DNA of 64,000 bases, taken from Methylotenera versatilis 7 (lineage in GTDB: Bacteria > Pseudomonadota > Gammaproteobacteria > Burkholderiales > Methylophilaceae). The stretch lies in assembly GCF_000799165.1 (NCBI RefSeq), contig NZ_JUGF01000002.1, positions 744,001-808,000 on the forward strand, given 5' to 3'. Below the pieces are notes generated by a model that was given only the letters and a program-made list of their open reading frames with translations, was not told the origin of the DNA and made no database searches. Positions 35,658 to 45,594 of the stretch are shown here, piece by piece. How positions within the stretch are numbered: position 1 is the stretch's first letter; every line of letters starts with the position of its first letter. A program made the translations under genes and the position numbers.

Positions 35658-36553
35658 TTTTTTGTGCCGGTTAGCAATACCCAGGCATCTCGCTGATGCG
35701 GCGCATCCATGGTAAACCATTCACTATAACGTTCAATCAATGCGTCAGTCTGGGTTTCTAATATGCCGGATAATGCTAATTTTCCACCTGTTTTGCAGTA
35801 TTTTGCAAGTGCTGGTGCCAAGACCATGAGTGCGCTGGATAAAATATTAGCCACAACCACATCAAAGGTTTCATGGCTAAAGGTATCTGCATCAAAAAAC
35901 GCTGCATCGACTTGATTCTGTTGCGCATTGTAACGACTTGCCACAATCGCTTGAGTATCAATATCAACACCGACAACTTGCTGCGCGCCCAGTTTTTTTG
36001 CTGCAATGGCCAGAATGCCTGATCCGCAGCCATAGTCCAATACGCTTTGGCTCGGCATGGTTTTTGTCAGCCATTCCAAGCATAGATGCGTAGTAGGGTG
36101 GCTACCTGTGCCGAACGCTAGGCCAGGGTCTAATACAATATTAATCGCTTCTTGATTAGCCGTTTCCTGCCAAGTGGACTGGTGCCAAGTCGGCACGATC
36201 CAAAGTTTATCGGTGATTTTAATCGGGTCAAATTGCGCTTGCGTAGAGCGCACCCAATCTTGCTCGGCAATCATTTCAGTGCTGTATTGATAGTTTTGGC
36301 CTGCAGTTGTAGTGCTTAACTGCTGGATTATTTCCGTAACATTGACTGATTCATCAAACATGGCGGTGACGATATTTTGTTGCCAAATACCAGGTGGCGG
36401 GTCGCCAGGCTCACCAAATAATGCTTGTTCAGCTTGTGTTTCGGCATTGGCATCTTCAATACTGCAAGATAGCGCGCCCAAGTCCATTAGTGCGTCGCTT
36501 ATCGCATCAGCATTATGTTCATTTGCTTGAATTTTGAGTAGTAGCCACGCCAT
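35654..36553 (-). CDS. prmA: Ribosomal protein L11 methyltransferase
   Basis: 299 aa, the normal length. The N-terminal recognition domain starts MAWLLLKIQAN. The SAM-binding motifs are VLDYGCGSGILAIAAKKLGA and GVDIDTQAI, preceded by the typical LDPGLAFGTGSHPTTHLCLEWL. DVVVANILSSALM is motif IV. It trimethylates L11 at several positions. It is third in the row accB-accC-prmA, a common betaproteobacterial order. Confidence 0.96.
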   Translation of the reverse strand: MAWLLLKIQANEHNADAISDALMDLGALSCSIEDANAETQAEQALFGEPGDPPPGIWQQNIVTAMFDESVNVTEIIQQLSTTTAGQNYQYSTEMIAEQDWVRSTQAQFDPIKITDKLWIVPTWHQSTWQETANQEAINIVLDPGLAFGTGSHPTTHLCLEWLTKTMPSQSVLDYGCGSGILAIAAKKLGAQQVVGVDIDTQAIVASRYNAQQNQVDAAFFDADTFSHETFDVVVANILSSALMVLAPALAKYCKTGGKLALSGILETQTDALIERYSEWFTMDAPHQRDAWVLLTGTKK

Positions 36554-36598
36554 TATGTATTTTTACAGGTTAAGTTGTTACAGATTAAAACAGATGGA

Positions 36599-37948
36599 CT
36601 ACTTATGGCTAATCCCCAATTTTTGCTCCAGATAATGGATGCTAGTGCCGCCTAAATGAAACGCGGCATCGGCCATTAAATCTGCATGCAAAGGAATATT
36701 GGTTTTAATGCCATCAACTAACATTTCAGATAAAGCGATGCGCATACGTGCAATGGCTTGTTCTCGAGTTGCGCCATGCGTAACCAGTTTACAGATCATC
36801 GAATCGTAATGCGGCGGCACGGTATAACCAGCATACGCGTGAGTATCAATACGCACACCTGGACCACCTGGCATATGAAACGTAGTCAACTTGCCTGGCG
36901 ATGGTACAAAGCTGTACGGGTCCTCGGCATTAATGCGACACTCAATAGCGTGACCACGCAACTCAATATCTTTTTGGCGGAATTTTAATTTTTCACCAGC
37001 AGCAACAAAAATTTGCTGTTGCACTAAGTCAATGCCAGTAATCATTTCGGTTACCGTATGTTCAACTTGTAGGCGCGTGTTCATTTCAATGAAATAAAAC
37101 TCACCATTTTCGTACAAAAACTCAAAAGTACCTGCGCCACGGTATTTAATTTTTCGACAGGCTTCAGCGCAGCGCTCGCCGATTTTATCGCGAATTCTGG
37201 GGCTTAAAAGCGGTGAAGGTGCTTCTTCAATAATTTTTTGATGACGGCGTTGCATTGAGCAATCGCGATCGCCCAGAAATACCGCATTGCCATGCTGATC
37301 AGCCAGAATTTGGATTTCGATATGGCGCGGATTTTCTAAAAACTTTTCCATGTAAACCATGGGATTGCCAAAAGCTGCTTGTGCTTCGGCTTTTGTCATA
37401 TTCACGGCGTTAATCAGTGCCGCTTCCGTGTGAACAACACGCATGCCTCGTCCGCCTCCGCCGCCAGCCGCTTTAATAATAACTGGGTAGCCTACTCTTT
37501 TGGCGGTTTTGATAATTTCTATTGGGTCATCTGGCAAGGCGCCGTCAGAACCAGGCACACAGGGAACACCAGCCGCTTTCATTGCATTTTTGGCGGATAC
37601 TTTGTCGCCCATTAGGCGAATGGTTTCAGCGCGTGGGCCAATAAACACAAAGCCGCTTTGTTCTACGCGTTCTGCAAAATCTGCATTTTCCGATAAAAAC
37701 CCATAACCAGGATGAATAGCCTGTGCATCGGTCACTTCTGCTGCACTAATCACTGCAGGAATATTTAAATAGCTTAAATTAGAAGCGGCAGGGCCAATAC
37801 ATACGGACTCATCTGCCAACTTAACGTATTTAGCTTCTTTATCGGCAACAGAATGTACCGCAACTGTTTTAATGCCCAATTCGCGACAGGCGCGTTGTAC
37901 TCGTAGCGCAATCTCGCCACGGTTTGCAATTAATATTTTTTCAAACAT
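36599..37948 (-). CDS. accC: Acetyl-CoA carboxylase, biotin carboxylase subunit
   Basis: 449 aa, full length. It has the start [16 protein letters not shown], the ATP-grasp glycine loop [50 protein letters not shown], and [16 protein letters not shown]. It carboxylates the biotin on AccB at the cost of ATP, the first step of fatty acid synthesis. It lies 44 bp after accB and 45 bp before prmA on the minus strand. Confidence 0.98.
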   Translation of the reverse strand: MFEKILIANRGEIALRVQRACRELGIKTVAVHSVADKEAKYVKLADESVCIGPAASNLSYLNIPAVISAAEVTDAQAIHPGYGFLSENADFAERVEQSGFVFIGPRAETIRLMGDKVSAKNAMKAAGVPCVPGSDGALPDDPIEIIKTAKRVGYPVIIKAAGGGGGRGMRVVHTEAALINAVNMTKAEAQAAFGNPMVYMEKFLENPRHIEIQILADQHGNAVFLGDRDCSMQRRHQKIIEEAPSPLLSPRIRDKIGERCAEACRKIKYRGAGTFEFLYENGEFYFIEMNTRLQVEHTVTEMITGIDLVQQQIFVAAGEKLKFRQKDIELRGHAIECRINAEDPYSFVPSPGKLTTFHMPGGPGVRIDTHAYAGYTVPPHYDSMICKLVTHGATREQAIARMRIALSEMLVDGIKTNIPLHADLMADAAFHLGGTSIHYLEQKLGISHK

Positions 37949-37992
37949 ATTTAATTAACCAATCAGTCTTAACCACTTGTGTTGAATCTAAG

Positions 37993-38445
37993 CTATTCAA
38001 TAATGAAAAGCGGTTCACCGTACTCTACGGGCTGGCCATTTTCTAATAATATTTTCTTCACCACGCCAGCAACATCACTTTCAATTTCGTTCAGTAACTT
38101 CATCGCTTCAATGATACAGAGTGTATCGCCGACAGCGACTTTGGTGCCGACATCAACAAATGGTTTAGCGTCAGGTGAGGATGAGCGGTAAAACGTACCA
38201 ACCATCGGGGATTTAACAACATGACCTTCTACTTCAGCAATCACGGGAGTCGCCGCTGAAGGTACAGGAACGGTTTGTGCAACCGGCGCAGTCTGCGGCG
38301 CTGCCATATATTGCATCATAGGCGCTTGATTCGGCATAAGCGCACGGCTAATGCGCACTTTCTCTTCACCTTCGGTTAGTTCTAGCTCTGAAATGCCAGA
38401 CTCTTCTACCAAATCAATCAGTTTTTTAAGTTTACGTAAATCCAT
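37993..38445 (-). CDS. accB: Acetyl-CoA carboxylase, biotin carboxyl carrier protein
   Basis: 150 aa. An N-terminal dimerisation part ([26 protein letters not shown]) is followed by an Ala/Pro/Val-rich linker and a C-terminal biotinyl domain with the biotin Lys in [12 protein letters not shown]. The AACCTCGGAG stretch before the ATG, read on the minus strand, contains a weak ribosome site. It is the partner of AccC. Confidence 0.97.
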   Translation of the reverse strand: MDLRKLKKLIDLVEESGISELELTEGEEKVRISRALMPNQAPMMQYMAAPQTAPVAQTVPVPSAATPVIAEVEGHVVKSPMVGTFYRSSSPDAKPFVDVGTKVAVGDTLCIIEAMKLLNEIESDVAGVVKKILLENGQPVEYGEPLFIIE

Positions 38446-38509
38446 AATAACCTCGGAGATAATCTATTTATAAGAGTTTTTTTAGAAAAATAATGGCTTA
38501 ATAGAGAAA

Positions 38510-38965
38510 TTAAGCTGGCTGTTTGTTAAATTGATTGATTGCGTAATTGAGTGCAGCCACATAACTATCTGCACCTAAGCCACTAATCACACCAACGGCA
38601 ATATCGCTAAAATAAGAGTGATGCCTAAAACTTTCCCGCGCAAACACATTAGATAAGTGTACTTCAATAAACGGTGTTTTAATCGCAGAGAGTGCATCGC
38701 GAATGGCAATTGAAGTATGTGTGAACGCAGCCGGGTTGATAATGACAAAATCGACGGTTTTAACCGCTAATGACTGTATTTTAGCGACAATTTCTGCCTC
38801 TGAATTGCTTTGAAATGTTTCTAAACTAATAGTTGCTTGTTGCGCTAATGAGTTTAAAGCATTGTTAATGGCATCAAGTGTTAAGTTGCCGTAATGTTCT
38901 GGTTCTCGCAAGCCTAATAAATTTAAATTTGGACCATGCAATACCAATACAGAACGAGCAGCCAT
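38510..38965 (-). CDS. aroQ: 3-dehydroquinate dehydratase, type II
   Basis: 151 aa from ATG 38965 (AAGGCAG upstream), the standard type II length; the longer open frame to 39070 is not supported. Catalytic features: [18 protein letters not shown] with the active Arg/Tyr loop, [17 protein letters not shown], and the His in [17 protein letters not shown]. It dehydrates 3-dehydroquinate in the shikimate pathway. It often precedes accB-accC, as here. Confidence 0.95.
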   Translation of the reverse strand: MAARSVLVLHGPNLNLLGLREPEHYGNLTLDAINNALNSLAQQATISLETFQSNSEAEIVAKIQSLAVKTVDFVIINPAAFTHTSIAIRDALSAIKTPFIEVHLSNVFARESFRHHSYFSDIAVGVISGLGADSYVAALNYAINQFNKQPA

Positions 38966-39098
38966 TATCGAGCTGCCTTTAATTCTAGTGTTGATAGTTG
39001 ACGCATTGACGCATTTTTGCAAAATTTCATGTCGCCAAGTTTGCCGAACTTGAACACTTTTGTCCAGCAAATTCGCAGTAGTTAAGCGAACTTAAGCC

Positions 39099-39119
39099 TT
39101 AAAAACCGCATAAGTGGTT
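39099..39119 (-). terminator. Weak terminator after tlpA
   Basis: On the minus strand AACCAC-TTAT-GCGGTT (one mismatch) is followed by TTTTT, about 55 bp after the tlpA stop. It would separate dsbD-tlpA from aroQ-accBC. Confidence 0.45.
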
Positions 39120-39172
39120 GAATAGAATATGGAATTTCTTATAATGAATTGTATGTGAAAGTTAATACAATT

Positions 39173-39712
39173 TTACATTAAAGTTTTTAAAGTTTGCTCT
39201 AATAATGGCTTAGTCACACGTCCAAAATAAGTTTTGGCTAATGTACCATCTGATTTGATGATAACGGTAAAAGGCAGTACGCCTTTGTTATTGCCCAGGC
39301 TGCTAGCGATTTCCATGCCTTGCATATCGGCCGCAAATAATGGATAACTGACTTTAGTTTCCTTTAAAAAACCGTTAATCGCGGCAACGTCTTCGATCGC
39401 CATGCCTAATACGACCACATTGCGGTCTTTGTATTCGGTATGTAATTGCGATAACTCTGGCATTTCTTCGCGGCATGGTTCGCACCAGCTTGCCCAAAAG
39501 TTAAGTATCACAGTTTTGCCGGCATACTTTTCTAATGCTTGTGGGTGACCGTTTTCATCAGGAAAATTGGCCGCAAATAAAACTTGAGTCGATTGTTTGC
39601 CGCCATCTTCAACTTGTGTATTGAGAAAAAAGTAACGAATGGCAAAGCCGAGCGTCATCATTAATATGAGGTAAAAGATGGGCGTTTTAATTTTGTTGAA
39701 AAAATGGCGCAT
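39173..39712 (-). CDS. TlpA-like thioredoxin-fold protein, membrane anchored
   Basis: 179 aa. One N-terminal membrane anchor (residues about 10-30) precedes a periplasmic thioredoxin domain of the TlpA/ResA type, with the active site WCEPC in FWASWCEPCREEMPELSQL and the cis-Pro region GVLPFTVIIKSDG. Family proteins reduce specific periplasmic thiols, for example in cytochrome c maturation. Its ATG overlaps the dsbD stop (TAATG), so DsbD is the likely electron donor. Confidence 0.9.
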   Translation of the reverse strand: MRHFFNKIKTPIFYLILMMTLGFAIRYFFLNTQVEDGGKQSTQVLFAANFPDENGHPQALEKYAGKTVILNFWASWCEPCREEMPELSQLHTEYKDRNVVVLGMAIEDVAAINGFLKETKVSYPLFAADMQGMEIASSLGNNKGVLPFTVIIKSDGTLAKTYFGRVTKPLLEQTLKTLM

Positions 39713-41343
39713 TAAGGTTGATTCACTTTATTAAGTATTTTTAAGAAATCATTGGTATTTTTATAGCCAATGACTTTTGGTTTAATTTCGTTGCCCGCTA
39801 TATCAAAAAAGATAATGCCAGGCGGACCAAATAGCCCAAAGCGTTTAAGTAGAGCCTGATCCGCTGTATTATTTTCAGTCACGTCAGCTTGTAATAAAAC
39901 GGCATCTTTTAATGCGGTTTTTACTTTAGTGTCGCTAAAAGTAAATCTTTCCATTTCTTTGCAGGCCACACACCAATCCGCATAAAAATCCAGCATGACG
40001 ATTTTTCCATTAGCCGCTTGGATGGCAGAATCTAATTCTGCAGTATTTTTAATGCGAGTAAATGGCAGGTTGTGCTCAGCTGAGTTGCCGAGCAATTGAT
40101 TGACCGGTGCGGTAACGCTTGCAGGCAAAACAGGCCATACCAAATAAGCCGCCATTGCCAACATTAACACGCCGAAAAAGTTACGTACAACCGTCATCCA
40201 GCTACCTGTTTTTGGTAGCAAGCTACCGGCAGATGCGCCAATCAATAACAAGGGCACACCCATGCCGATGGCCAGCGCGAATAAGCCGACGCCGCCTAAA
40301 AGCACATTGTTGGTCTGGCCGATATAAATGAGGGCGCCAGCCAGTGGTGCGGCGACGCATGGGCTAACAATAAGCGCAGATAAAATGCCCATCACAAAAA
40401 CACCTAAAAACTCGCCGCCTTTTAATTTTTGGCTGGCACCTAATATTTTGTTTTCAAATGCCGCGGGTAATTTAAGTTCGTAAAAACCAAACATTGAAAA
40501 AGCCAGCGCGACAAAAATGAGTGCTGTTGCGCCAAGTGCCCACGGAGTCTGTAATGATTGGCTGAGTAAGTTGCCGGATAAACCTGCGGCGATGCCGGCC
40601 AGTGTGTAGCTCAATGCCATGCCCAATACGTAAGCCACTGATAAGCTGAAAGCGTGTAATTTGCTGGGTTGAGTGCGTTTGGCTTGGCTGCCGACAATGA
40701 TGCTGGATAGAATCGGAATCATCGGTAATACGCAGGGCGTGAAGGAGAGCAATAAGCCTGCGATAAAAAACACGCCAATAATTAGCCATAAATTGCCGCC
40801 TTTTAATGCTTGAGTCGTTTTATCCTCATCTGCGTTAGAAACAGCAATGTCAGAAACGTTGTTGCCATTCTTTGGTAGTGCAATTTCAATTATTTTTGTG
40901 ACAGGGGCATAGCATAAGCCTTTTTCGCTACAGCCTTGATATGTGGCCTGGATAACGGGATTGTTGGCGGCACTTAACTGTATTTTTGCATCAAAATCAT
41001 GGTGATAGACCTCTTGTTTGCCAAAATTAGGATCATCTTTAATTTCGCCAGCAGGTAAATTTACCGCTTGAATTTTGCCTGTATTGGCGTCTTTTATAAC
41101 AAACTTAATACGGTCTTTGTATAGATAGTAGCCAGGCACTGTTTTGAAATCAGCATTCAAATTTTCAGCATCGATGACGCTTAAATCTAGTTTAAAAGCC
41201 ACATCGGGTGATAAAAACTCATCCTCTTGAGCTTCTTCTATAAAAGCACTTCTGCCAACAGAGCTACTTTCGCCGGCATGCAATAATGGCAGTGTTAGCG
41301 TTGCCATAAAAGCGATTACAATGATGTTTAATAGGTGTTTCAA
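39712..41343 (-). CDS. dsbD: Thiol:disulfide interchange protein DsbD
   Basis: About 543 aa. TTG 41343 is preferred as the start because GGAG lies just upstream; an in-frame TTG at 41361 lacks this. Order: signal peptide, N-terminal DsbD-alpha domain (with CSEKGLCYAP), an eight-helix beta domain with the two redox Cys (FTPCVLPMIPIL and SPCVAAPLAGALI), and a C-terminal thioredoxin domain with YADWCVACKEM. It moves electrons from cytoplasmic thioredoxin to periplasmic partners. It is coupled to the TlpA-like gene. Confidence 0.95.
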   Translation of the reverse strand: MKHLLNIIVIAFMATLTLPLLHAGESSSVGRSAFIEEAQEDEFLSPDVAFKLDLSVIDAENLNADFKTVPGYYLYKDRIKFVIKDANTGKIQAVNLPAGEIKDDPNFGKQEVYHHDFDAKIQLSAANNPVIQATYQGCSEKGLCYAPVTKIIEIALPKNGNNVSDIAVSNADEDKTTQALKGGNLWLIIGVFFIAGLLLSFTPCVLPMIPILSSIIVGSQAKRTQPSKLHAFSLSVAYVLGMALSYTLAGIAAGLSGNLLSQSLQTPWALGATALIFVALAFSMFGFYELKLPAAFENKILGASQKLKGGEFLGVFVMGILSALIVSPCVAAPLAGALIYIGQTNNVLLGGVGLFALAIGMGVPLLLIGASAGSLLPKTGSWMTVVRNFFGVLMLAMAAYLVWPVLPASVTAPVNQLLGNSAEHNLPFTRIKNTAELDSAIQAANGKIVMLDFYADWCVACKEMERFTFSDTKVKTALKDAVLLQADVTENNTADQALLKRFGLFGPPGIIFFDIAGNEIKPKVIGYKNTNDFLKILNKVNQP

Positions 41344-41462
41344 ATAAGCTCCGCTGCACAAGATGCATGCATATTTAATCTATTCAATGTTAACGTCAGC
41401 GGTTGTAAATGCTTTATTTAACCCCCAATTAGTGTAATCAATTGGTCAGAAAGTTCGTTAAT

Positions 41463-41921
41463 ATGCGTTTTATACTAGGTTTAATTTTACTCGCTTTTCC
41501 ATTTCTCGAGATAATTCTGCTGGTTAACCTTGCAGATGAATACGGTTGGTGGTTATTGTTTTATTTAGTCGTGGTTGGTTTCTTGGGCTTACAATTAATT
41601 CGTGGCGAAAAACTATTGTTAACCGCCAAAATGATGCAAAGCCTGGCAGCTGGCGGCAATCCAGTTAAAACCATGTTAGGCAGTGCGCGTAATATGATCG
41701 CTGGCGTACTGTTAATTATTCCTGGAGTCATCACGGACATAATTGCGGTGATTCTATTGTTAATACCCATTGGCAAACCAAATGTAAATACCACTGCTAA
41801 CCAATATGAACAGCCATTTCAACAACCGCAATATCAACAAACGCCCAATAATCGCGCCGCCAATGATGACGTGATTGAAGGTGAGTACACGCATGTGCAC
41901 GATGATAATGACAAAAAGTAA
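41463..41921 (+). CDS. FxsA-family membrane protein
   Basis: 152 aa from ATG 41463; an upstream in-frame start at 41442 is less likely. The FxsA core is clear: MRFILGLILLAFPFLEIILLV, the short loop, then FLGLQLIRGEKLL and GVLLIIPGVITDIIAVILLLIP. The C-terminal tail is Gln/Asn-rich and hydrophilic. E. coli FxsA affects phage exclusion, but the general role is unknown. It is divergent from dsbD. Confidence 0.88.
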   Translation: MRFILGLILLAFPFLEIILLVNLADEYGWWLLFYLVVVGFLGLQLIRGEKLLLTAKMMQSLAAGGNPVKTMLGSARNMIAGVLLIIPGVITDIIAVILLLIPIGKPNVNTTANQYEQPFQQPQYQQTPNNRAANDDVIEGEYTHVHDDNDKK

Positions 41922-41942
41922 TCTTAAAAAAGTACGATAAAA

Positions 41943-42974
41943 ATGAGTAAAGTCACCATTAAGAACAGTGGTCACACATTTGATGTGCGCCCAAGTCAAA
42001 CCGTGTTGGAAGCAGCAATCGAGGCAGGCATCAATTTACCCTACGGTTGCCGAAACGGCGCATGTGGCGCCTGCAAAGCCGAGGTTATTACCGGCAAAGT
42101 CATGCATGACGATTACCAGGATAGCGCGATGACGGATGCTGAATTGGCAGCCGGAACGGCACTTTTGTGTTGCGCGAGACCATTGGAGGATTTAACGATT
42201 GAGTGCCGTGAAGTGGGTGGTTTGGCAGGTATTAAACCACGAATATTACCAGCGCGCGTGGCAAAAAAAGAACAGATCGCACACGATGTGATTGCGTTGC
42301 ACCTTCAATTGCCAGCAAGTGAGCGCTTACAATTTAAAGCTGGTCAGTATATTGAATTTATTTTAAAAGATGGCAAACGCCGTGCTTTTTCAATTGCCAG
42401 CGCACCGCATGATAGCGATTTTTTGCAGCTACATATTCGCGTTATACCAGGTGGCCAGTTTAGTGAATATGCCGCAAATGAATTGGTAGAAAAAGCCATC
42501 TTAAGGTTAGAGGCGCCATTCGGTAGTTTTTTCTTGCGCGAGGATTCAAACAAGCCGATTATTTTTGTCGCTGGCGGCACAGGTTTTGCACCAGTAAAAG
42601 GCATGATAGAACATATGCTGTATCACAATATCAACCGAGAAATTATTCTATATCGTGGTGCGCGGCAATTGCGCGATTTATATATGCATGACTTATGCGA
42701 AAAATGGGCAGAGCTCATTCCTAATATTCGCTATATTCCAATATTGTCTGAACCGGTAGAAAATGACGATTGGCAGGGCAGAACCGGGCTTGTGCATCAA
42801 GCTGTATTAGATGATTTTGGTGATTTAAGCGGCTATCAAGCCTACGCCTGCGGTGCGCCGGGCATGGTGGATATTGCGCATCAAAGCTTTGTGCAACAAG
42901 GTTTGGAGGCAGATGAATTTTTTAGCGATGCATTTACGTTTGCTAATCCTGCGCCAAAAATAGCTGCAATATAA
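41943..42974 (+). CDS. 2Fe-2S ferredoxin/flavin oxidoreductase (CDP-6-deoxy-glucoseen reductase-like)
   Basis: 343 aa in three domains. The N-terminal plant-type ferredoxin has Cys ligands in YGCRNGACGACKAEV and the fourth in LLCCARP. The FAD-binding domain has KAGQYIEFI and RAFSIASAP (RxxS motif). The NAD-binding domain has FVAGGTGFAPVKGMIEHML and the C-terminal CGAPGMVD. It should move electrons from NAD(P)H through FAD to the iron-sulfur centre for an unknown partner. Betaproteobacterial homologues are often named after AscD, but no deoxysugar genes are nearby. It starts 21 bp after the fxsA-like gene. Confidence 0.88.
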   Translation: MSKVTIKNSGHTFDVRPSQTVLEAAIEAGINLPYGCRNGACGACKAEVITGKVMHDDYQDSAMTDAELAAGTALLCCARPLEDLTIECREVGGLAGIKPRILPARVAKKEQIAHDVIALHLQLPASERLQFKAGQYIEFILKDGKRRAFSIASAPHDSDFLQLHIRVIPGGQFSEYAANELVEKAILRLEAPFGSFFLREDSNKPIIFVAGGTGFAPVKGMIEHMLYHNINREIILYRGARQLRDLYMHDLCEKWAELIPNIRYIPILSEPVENDDWQGRTGLVHQAVLDDFGDLSGYQAYACGAPGMVDIAHQSFVQQGLEADEFFSDAFTFANPAPKIAAI

Positions 42975-42980
42975 ATTAGT

Positions 42981-43745
42981 TCAGTCTGTGATATTGTCCA
43001 GCATTCCTATATCGCCTGGTGTATCCGCAACTTTAACTTTTAAGCCAAGTTGCGATGGCAATTCTGCAATCCGTGCATGATTGACAAATAAAGTCACATT
43101 TTTTAACCACTCGGAATCGCCTGCTAAATCTAGCAAATGACGCATGGCTTCACTGCTGGTGACTACAACGCCATGTAGTTTTTTGTCAGCCCAAAGCTGT
43201 GCCAGTAAATTGCAATTAGTTTGCGGATTAATGCGTTGATAACACTCTGCAAAAGTAACGGTTGCACCGCGCGCTTTAAGCGTTTCTGCTAATACATCGC
43301 GTCCGCCAACTCCGCGGAATAACATCACTTTTTTACCTTGCATAGCGTGCATCTCAGGCAGCGCGAGTAAAGACTCAGAATCAAAACGATTTGCTGGAGC
43401 GAGTATATGGTCAACGCCAAAGCTTTGTAATTCAGCGGCAGTAACAGGGCCAATGGCAGCAAACTTTAAGGAGGGCGGAATGCCTTTTTTCAGCAAGCGT
43501 GGCATGCTATTTTGCACGGCATTGCTGCTGATAAAAATGCCCCAGTCGTATTGCTTAACTTCATTTATTACAGATTCAAACTGGCTGTAATCGCTAAGCG
43601 GTGTAATTTCAATCAGTGGATACAAAAAGGGAGTGCCGCCTGCATCGCTGATTAATGCGCTCAATTTTTTTGCTTGGTCGAGAGGGCGGGTGATGGCGAT
43701 GCCAATACCCGTGAGCGATTTACCAGTAAACAATTGATCCGCCAT
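42981..43745 (-). CDS. hemD: Uroporphyrinogen-III synthase
   Basis: 254 aa from ATG 43745, ten bases after the hemC stop; the longer frame overlaps hemC. HemD is poorly conserved, but the two-lobe pattern fits: GIAITRPLDQAKKLSALI, IFISSNAVQNSMPRLL, KFAAIGPVTAAELQSFG, LFRGVGGRDVLAETL, GVVVTSSEAMRHLLDLAG. It cyclises hydroxymethylbilane with inversion of ring D in haem and cobalamin synthesis. Confidence 0.92.
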   Translation of the reverse strand: MADQLFTGKSLTGIGIAITRPLDQAKKLSALISDAGGTPFLYPLIEITPLSDYSQFESVINEVKQYDWGIFISSNAVQNSMPRLLKKGIPPSLKFAAIGPVTAAELQSFGVDHILAPANRFDSESLLALPEMHAMQGKKVMLFRGVGGRDVLAETLKARGATVTFAECYQRINPQTNCNLLAQLWADKKLHGVVVTSSEAMRHLLDLAGDSEWLKNVTLFVNHARIAELPSQLGLKVKVADTPGDIGMLDNITD

Positions 43746-43755
43746 GCTGAAAAAA

Positions 43756-44694
43756 TTACTTAATATGATCCAGCGCAGCCAAAATCTTATCAGCGCCTTG
43801 AGCAACCAACTTAGTGGCTAATTGTTTGCCCAGTGCTTCAGCATTATCCGCACTGCCACTGACTTTTTCGCGCAAAATCTGTTGGCCATCTACACTAGCG
43901 ACAAAACCTGTGATGTTGATGTTATGACCATCACGCACTGCATAAGCACCCAACGGCACCGTGCAACTGCCTGCCAAGGCGCGACTCATGCCACGCTCCG
44001 CTTCTACACATAATTGCGTATCAATATGGTTTAACGGCGCTAATATGTCGATCAAATCGGGACGGTTCGCATTAATCTCAATGCCCAGTGCGCCTTGACC
44101 CACCGCCGGAATACTCAGCTCTGCTGAAATAAATTGACGAATTCTGTCACCTAACTCTAGCCTGATTAAACCTGCTGCCGCCAAGATAATGGCTGCATAT
44201 TGGCCTTCGTCTAATTTTCGCAACCGTGTTTGCACATTGCCGCGTAGGGATTCAATTTTTAAATCAGGAAAACGTGCTTGAATCTGGCTTTGGCGACGCA
44301 AGCTGGATGTGCCGACAACGCTGCCAGCAGGTAAATCTTCTAGCGAATTAAAGTGGTTTGATACAAAGGCATCACGCGGATCTTCCCGTTCACCTGTCGC
44401 GGCTATGACAAAGCCTTCTGGTAGGTTCATGGGCACATCTTTCATGCTGTGCACGGCCAAATCTGCACTGCCGTCTGCCAACGCATTTTCAAGCTCTTTT
44501 ACAAATAAACCTTTGCCACCAATGCGCGCCAAAGGCGAATCTAATATTTGGTCGCCGGTGGTGGTCATACCCAGAATAGTCACGTCACAGCTAGGATATA
44601 GTTTTTGTAGTTTGGCTTGAATGTGCTTGGCTTGCCACATTGCCAGCGCACTTTCGCGTGAGGCAATCACGAGTTTTGCGGGTTGATTTTTCAT
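43756..44694 (-). CDS. hemC: Porphobilinogen deaminase (hydroxymethylbilane synthase)
   Basis: About 312 aa from ATG 44694; the frame is open further upstream to 44739 without support. Motifs: [77 protein letters not shown], and the dipyrromethane-attaching Cys in [12 protein letters not shown]. It is the first gene of hemC-hemD, with algR-like and algZ-like genes nearby as in many proteobacteria. Confidence 0.97.
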   Translation of the reverse strand: MKNQPAKLVIASRESALAMWQAKHIQAKLQKLYPSCDVTILGMTTTGDQILDSPLARIGGKGLFVKELENALADGSADLAVHSMKDVPMNLPEGFVIAATGEREDPRDAFVSNHFNSLEDLPAGSVVGTSSLRRQSQIQARFPDLKIESLRGNVQTRLRKLDEGQYAAIILAAAGLIRLELGDRIRQFISAELSIPAVGQGALGIEINANRPDLIDILAPLNHIDTQLCVEAERGMSRALAGSCTVPLGAYAVRDGHNINITGFVASVDGQQILREKVSGSADNAEALGKQLATKLVAQGADKILAALDHIK

Positions 44695-44884
44695 AACAGG
44701 AATTTTAGCATGTCTTTTAGTTTGCGAATGGATGTACAAAATTGTGTTTTTTGGGTTAAGCTAAAAAAGATAATTGATGCCAATTTAGTGGTAGCAATGG
44801 ATTTTAATGACAGATTTTAATTTATAAAATTGATTGATTTGTTAGATTAATCAACTGTTTTAAAACGTTTTTAAGGAGAAGCTC

Positions 44885-45562
44885 ATGCAATATCAATTAG
44901 ACACTTTCGTCAATTCACTGAATGAATTTTGGGTGCAACTGATTCACTTCGTGCCGAAATTACTAGCGGTTGTCGTGATTTTATTTTTCGGATGGTTGAT
45001 TGCTAAGCTAGCCAGAGCGGCTGTAAAACGCCTTTTAGTGTTGACACAATTTGACAAATTCGCGCAAAAATCTGGCCTGGAATCCTTTATGAGTCATGGC
45101 AGTTTGAATGTGACTTTAAGCGGCATTATTAGCCAAGTCGTGTATTGGTTGGTGATTCTATTATTTGTGATCACTGGCGCAAATGCCTTGGGTTTGAGTG
45201 AAGTCGCAGTTCTATTGCAACAATTAGCGAGCTATCTACCACACATTATCGTGGCGATTTTAGTGTTGATTTTCGGTACTTTATTAGCACGTTTTGTGAA
45301 CCGTCTGGTATTTGCATGGCTTTACAGCATTAAATTCAGCAACGCTTTAACCATTAGTACATCGGCTGAATACGGCATTCAGATTTTGGCGATATTTGTT
45401 GCGCTTGAGCAATTAGGCATTGGCCTGCAACTGATTCACTCATTATTTGTGATCGTTTTCGGCGCTTTCTTTTTGGCACTCGCACTGGCTTTTGGTTTGG
45501 GTGGCCGCGAATGGGCGGCGAAAGTGATTGCAGAGGCTGAAGCTAAAAAGAAACAACAATAA
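44885..45562 (+). CDS. Conserved-TM-helix membrane protein (CmpX/small-conductance channel-like)
   Basis: 225 aa with about five hydrophobic segments and two copies of the conserved TM-helix repeat (PF05552 type): LLAVVVILFFGWLIAKLARAAVKRLL near residue 28 and IIVAILVLIFGTLLARFVNRLVFAW near residue 122. Related proteins, such as Pseudomonas CmpX, are linked to envelope stress or mechanosensing, but the function is not proven. AAGGAGAAGCTC before the ATG is a strong ribosome site. The C-terminus is Lys/Glu-rich and cytoplasmic. Confidence 0.8.
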   Translation: MQYQLDTFVNSLNEFWVQLIHFVPKLLAVVVILFFGWLIAKLARAAVKRLLVLTQFDKFAQKSGLESFMSHGSLNVTLSGIISQVVYWLVILLFVITGANALGLSEVAVLLQQLASYLPHIIVAILVLIFGTLLARFVNRLVFAWLYSIKFSNALTISTSAEYGIQILAIFVALEQLGIGLQLIHSLFVIVFGAFFLALALAFGLGGREWAAKVIAEAEAKKKQQ

Positions 45563-45594
45563 CGCGACAGTGAATATTCATCTTGTTTCAGGTG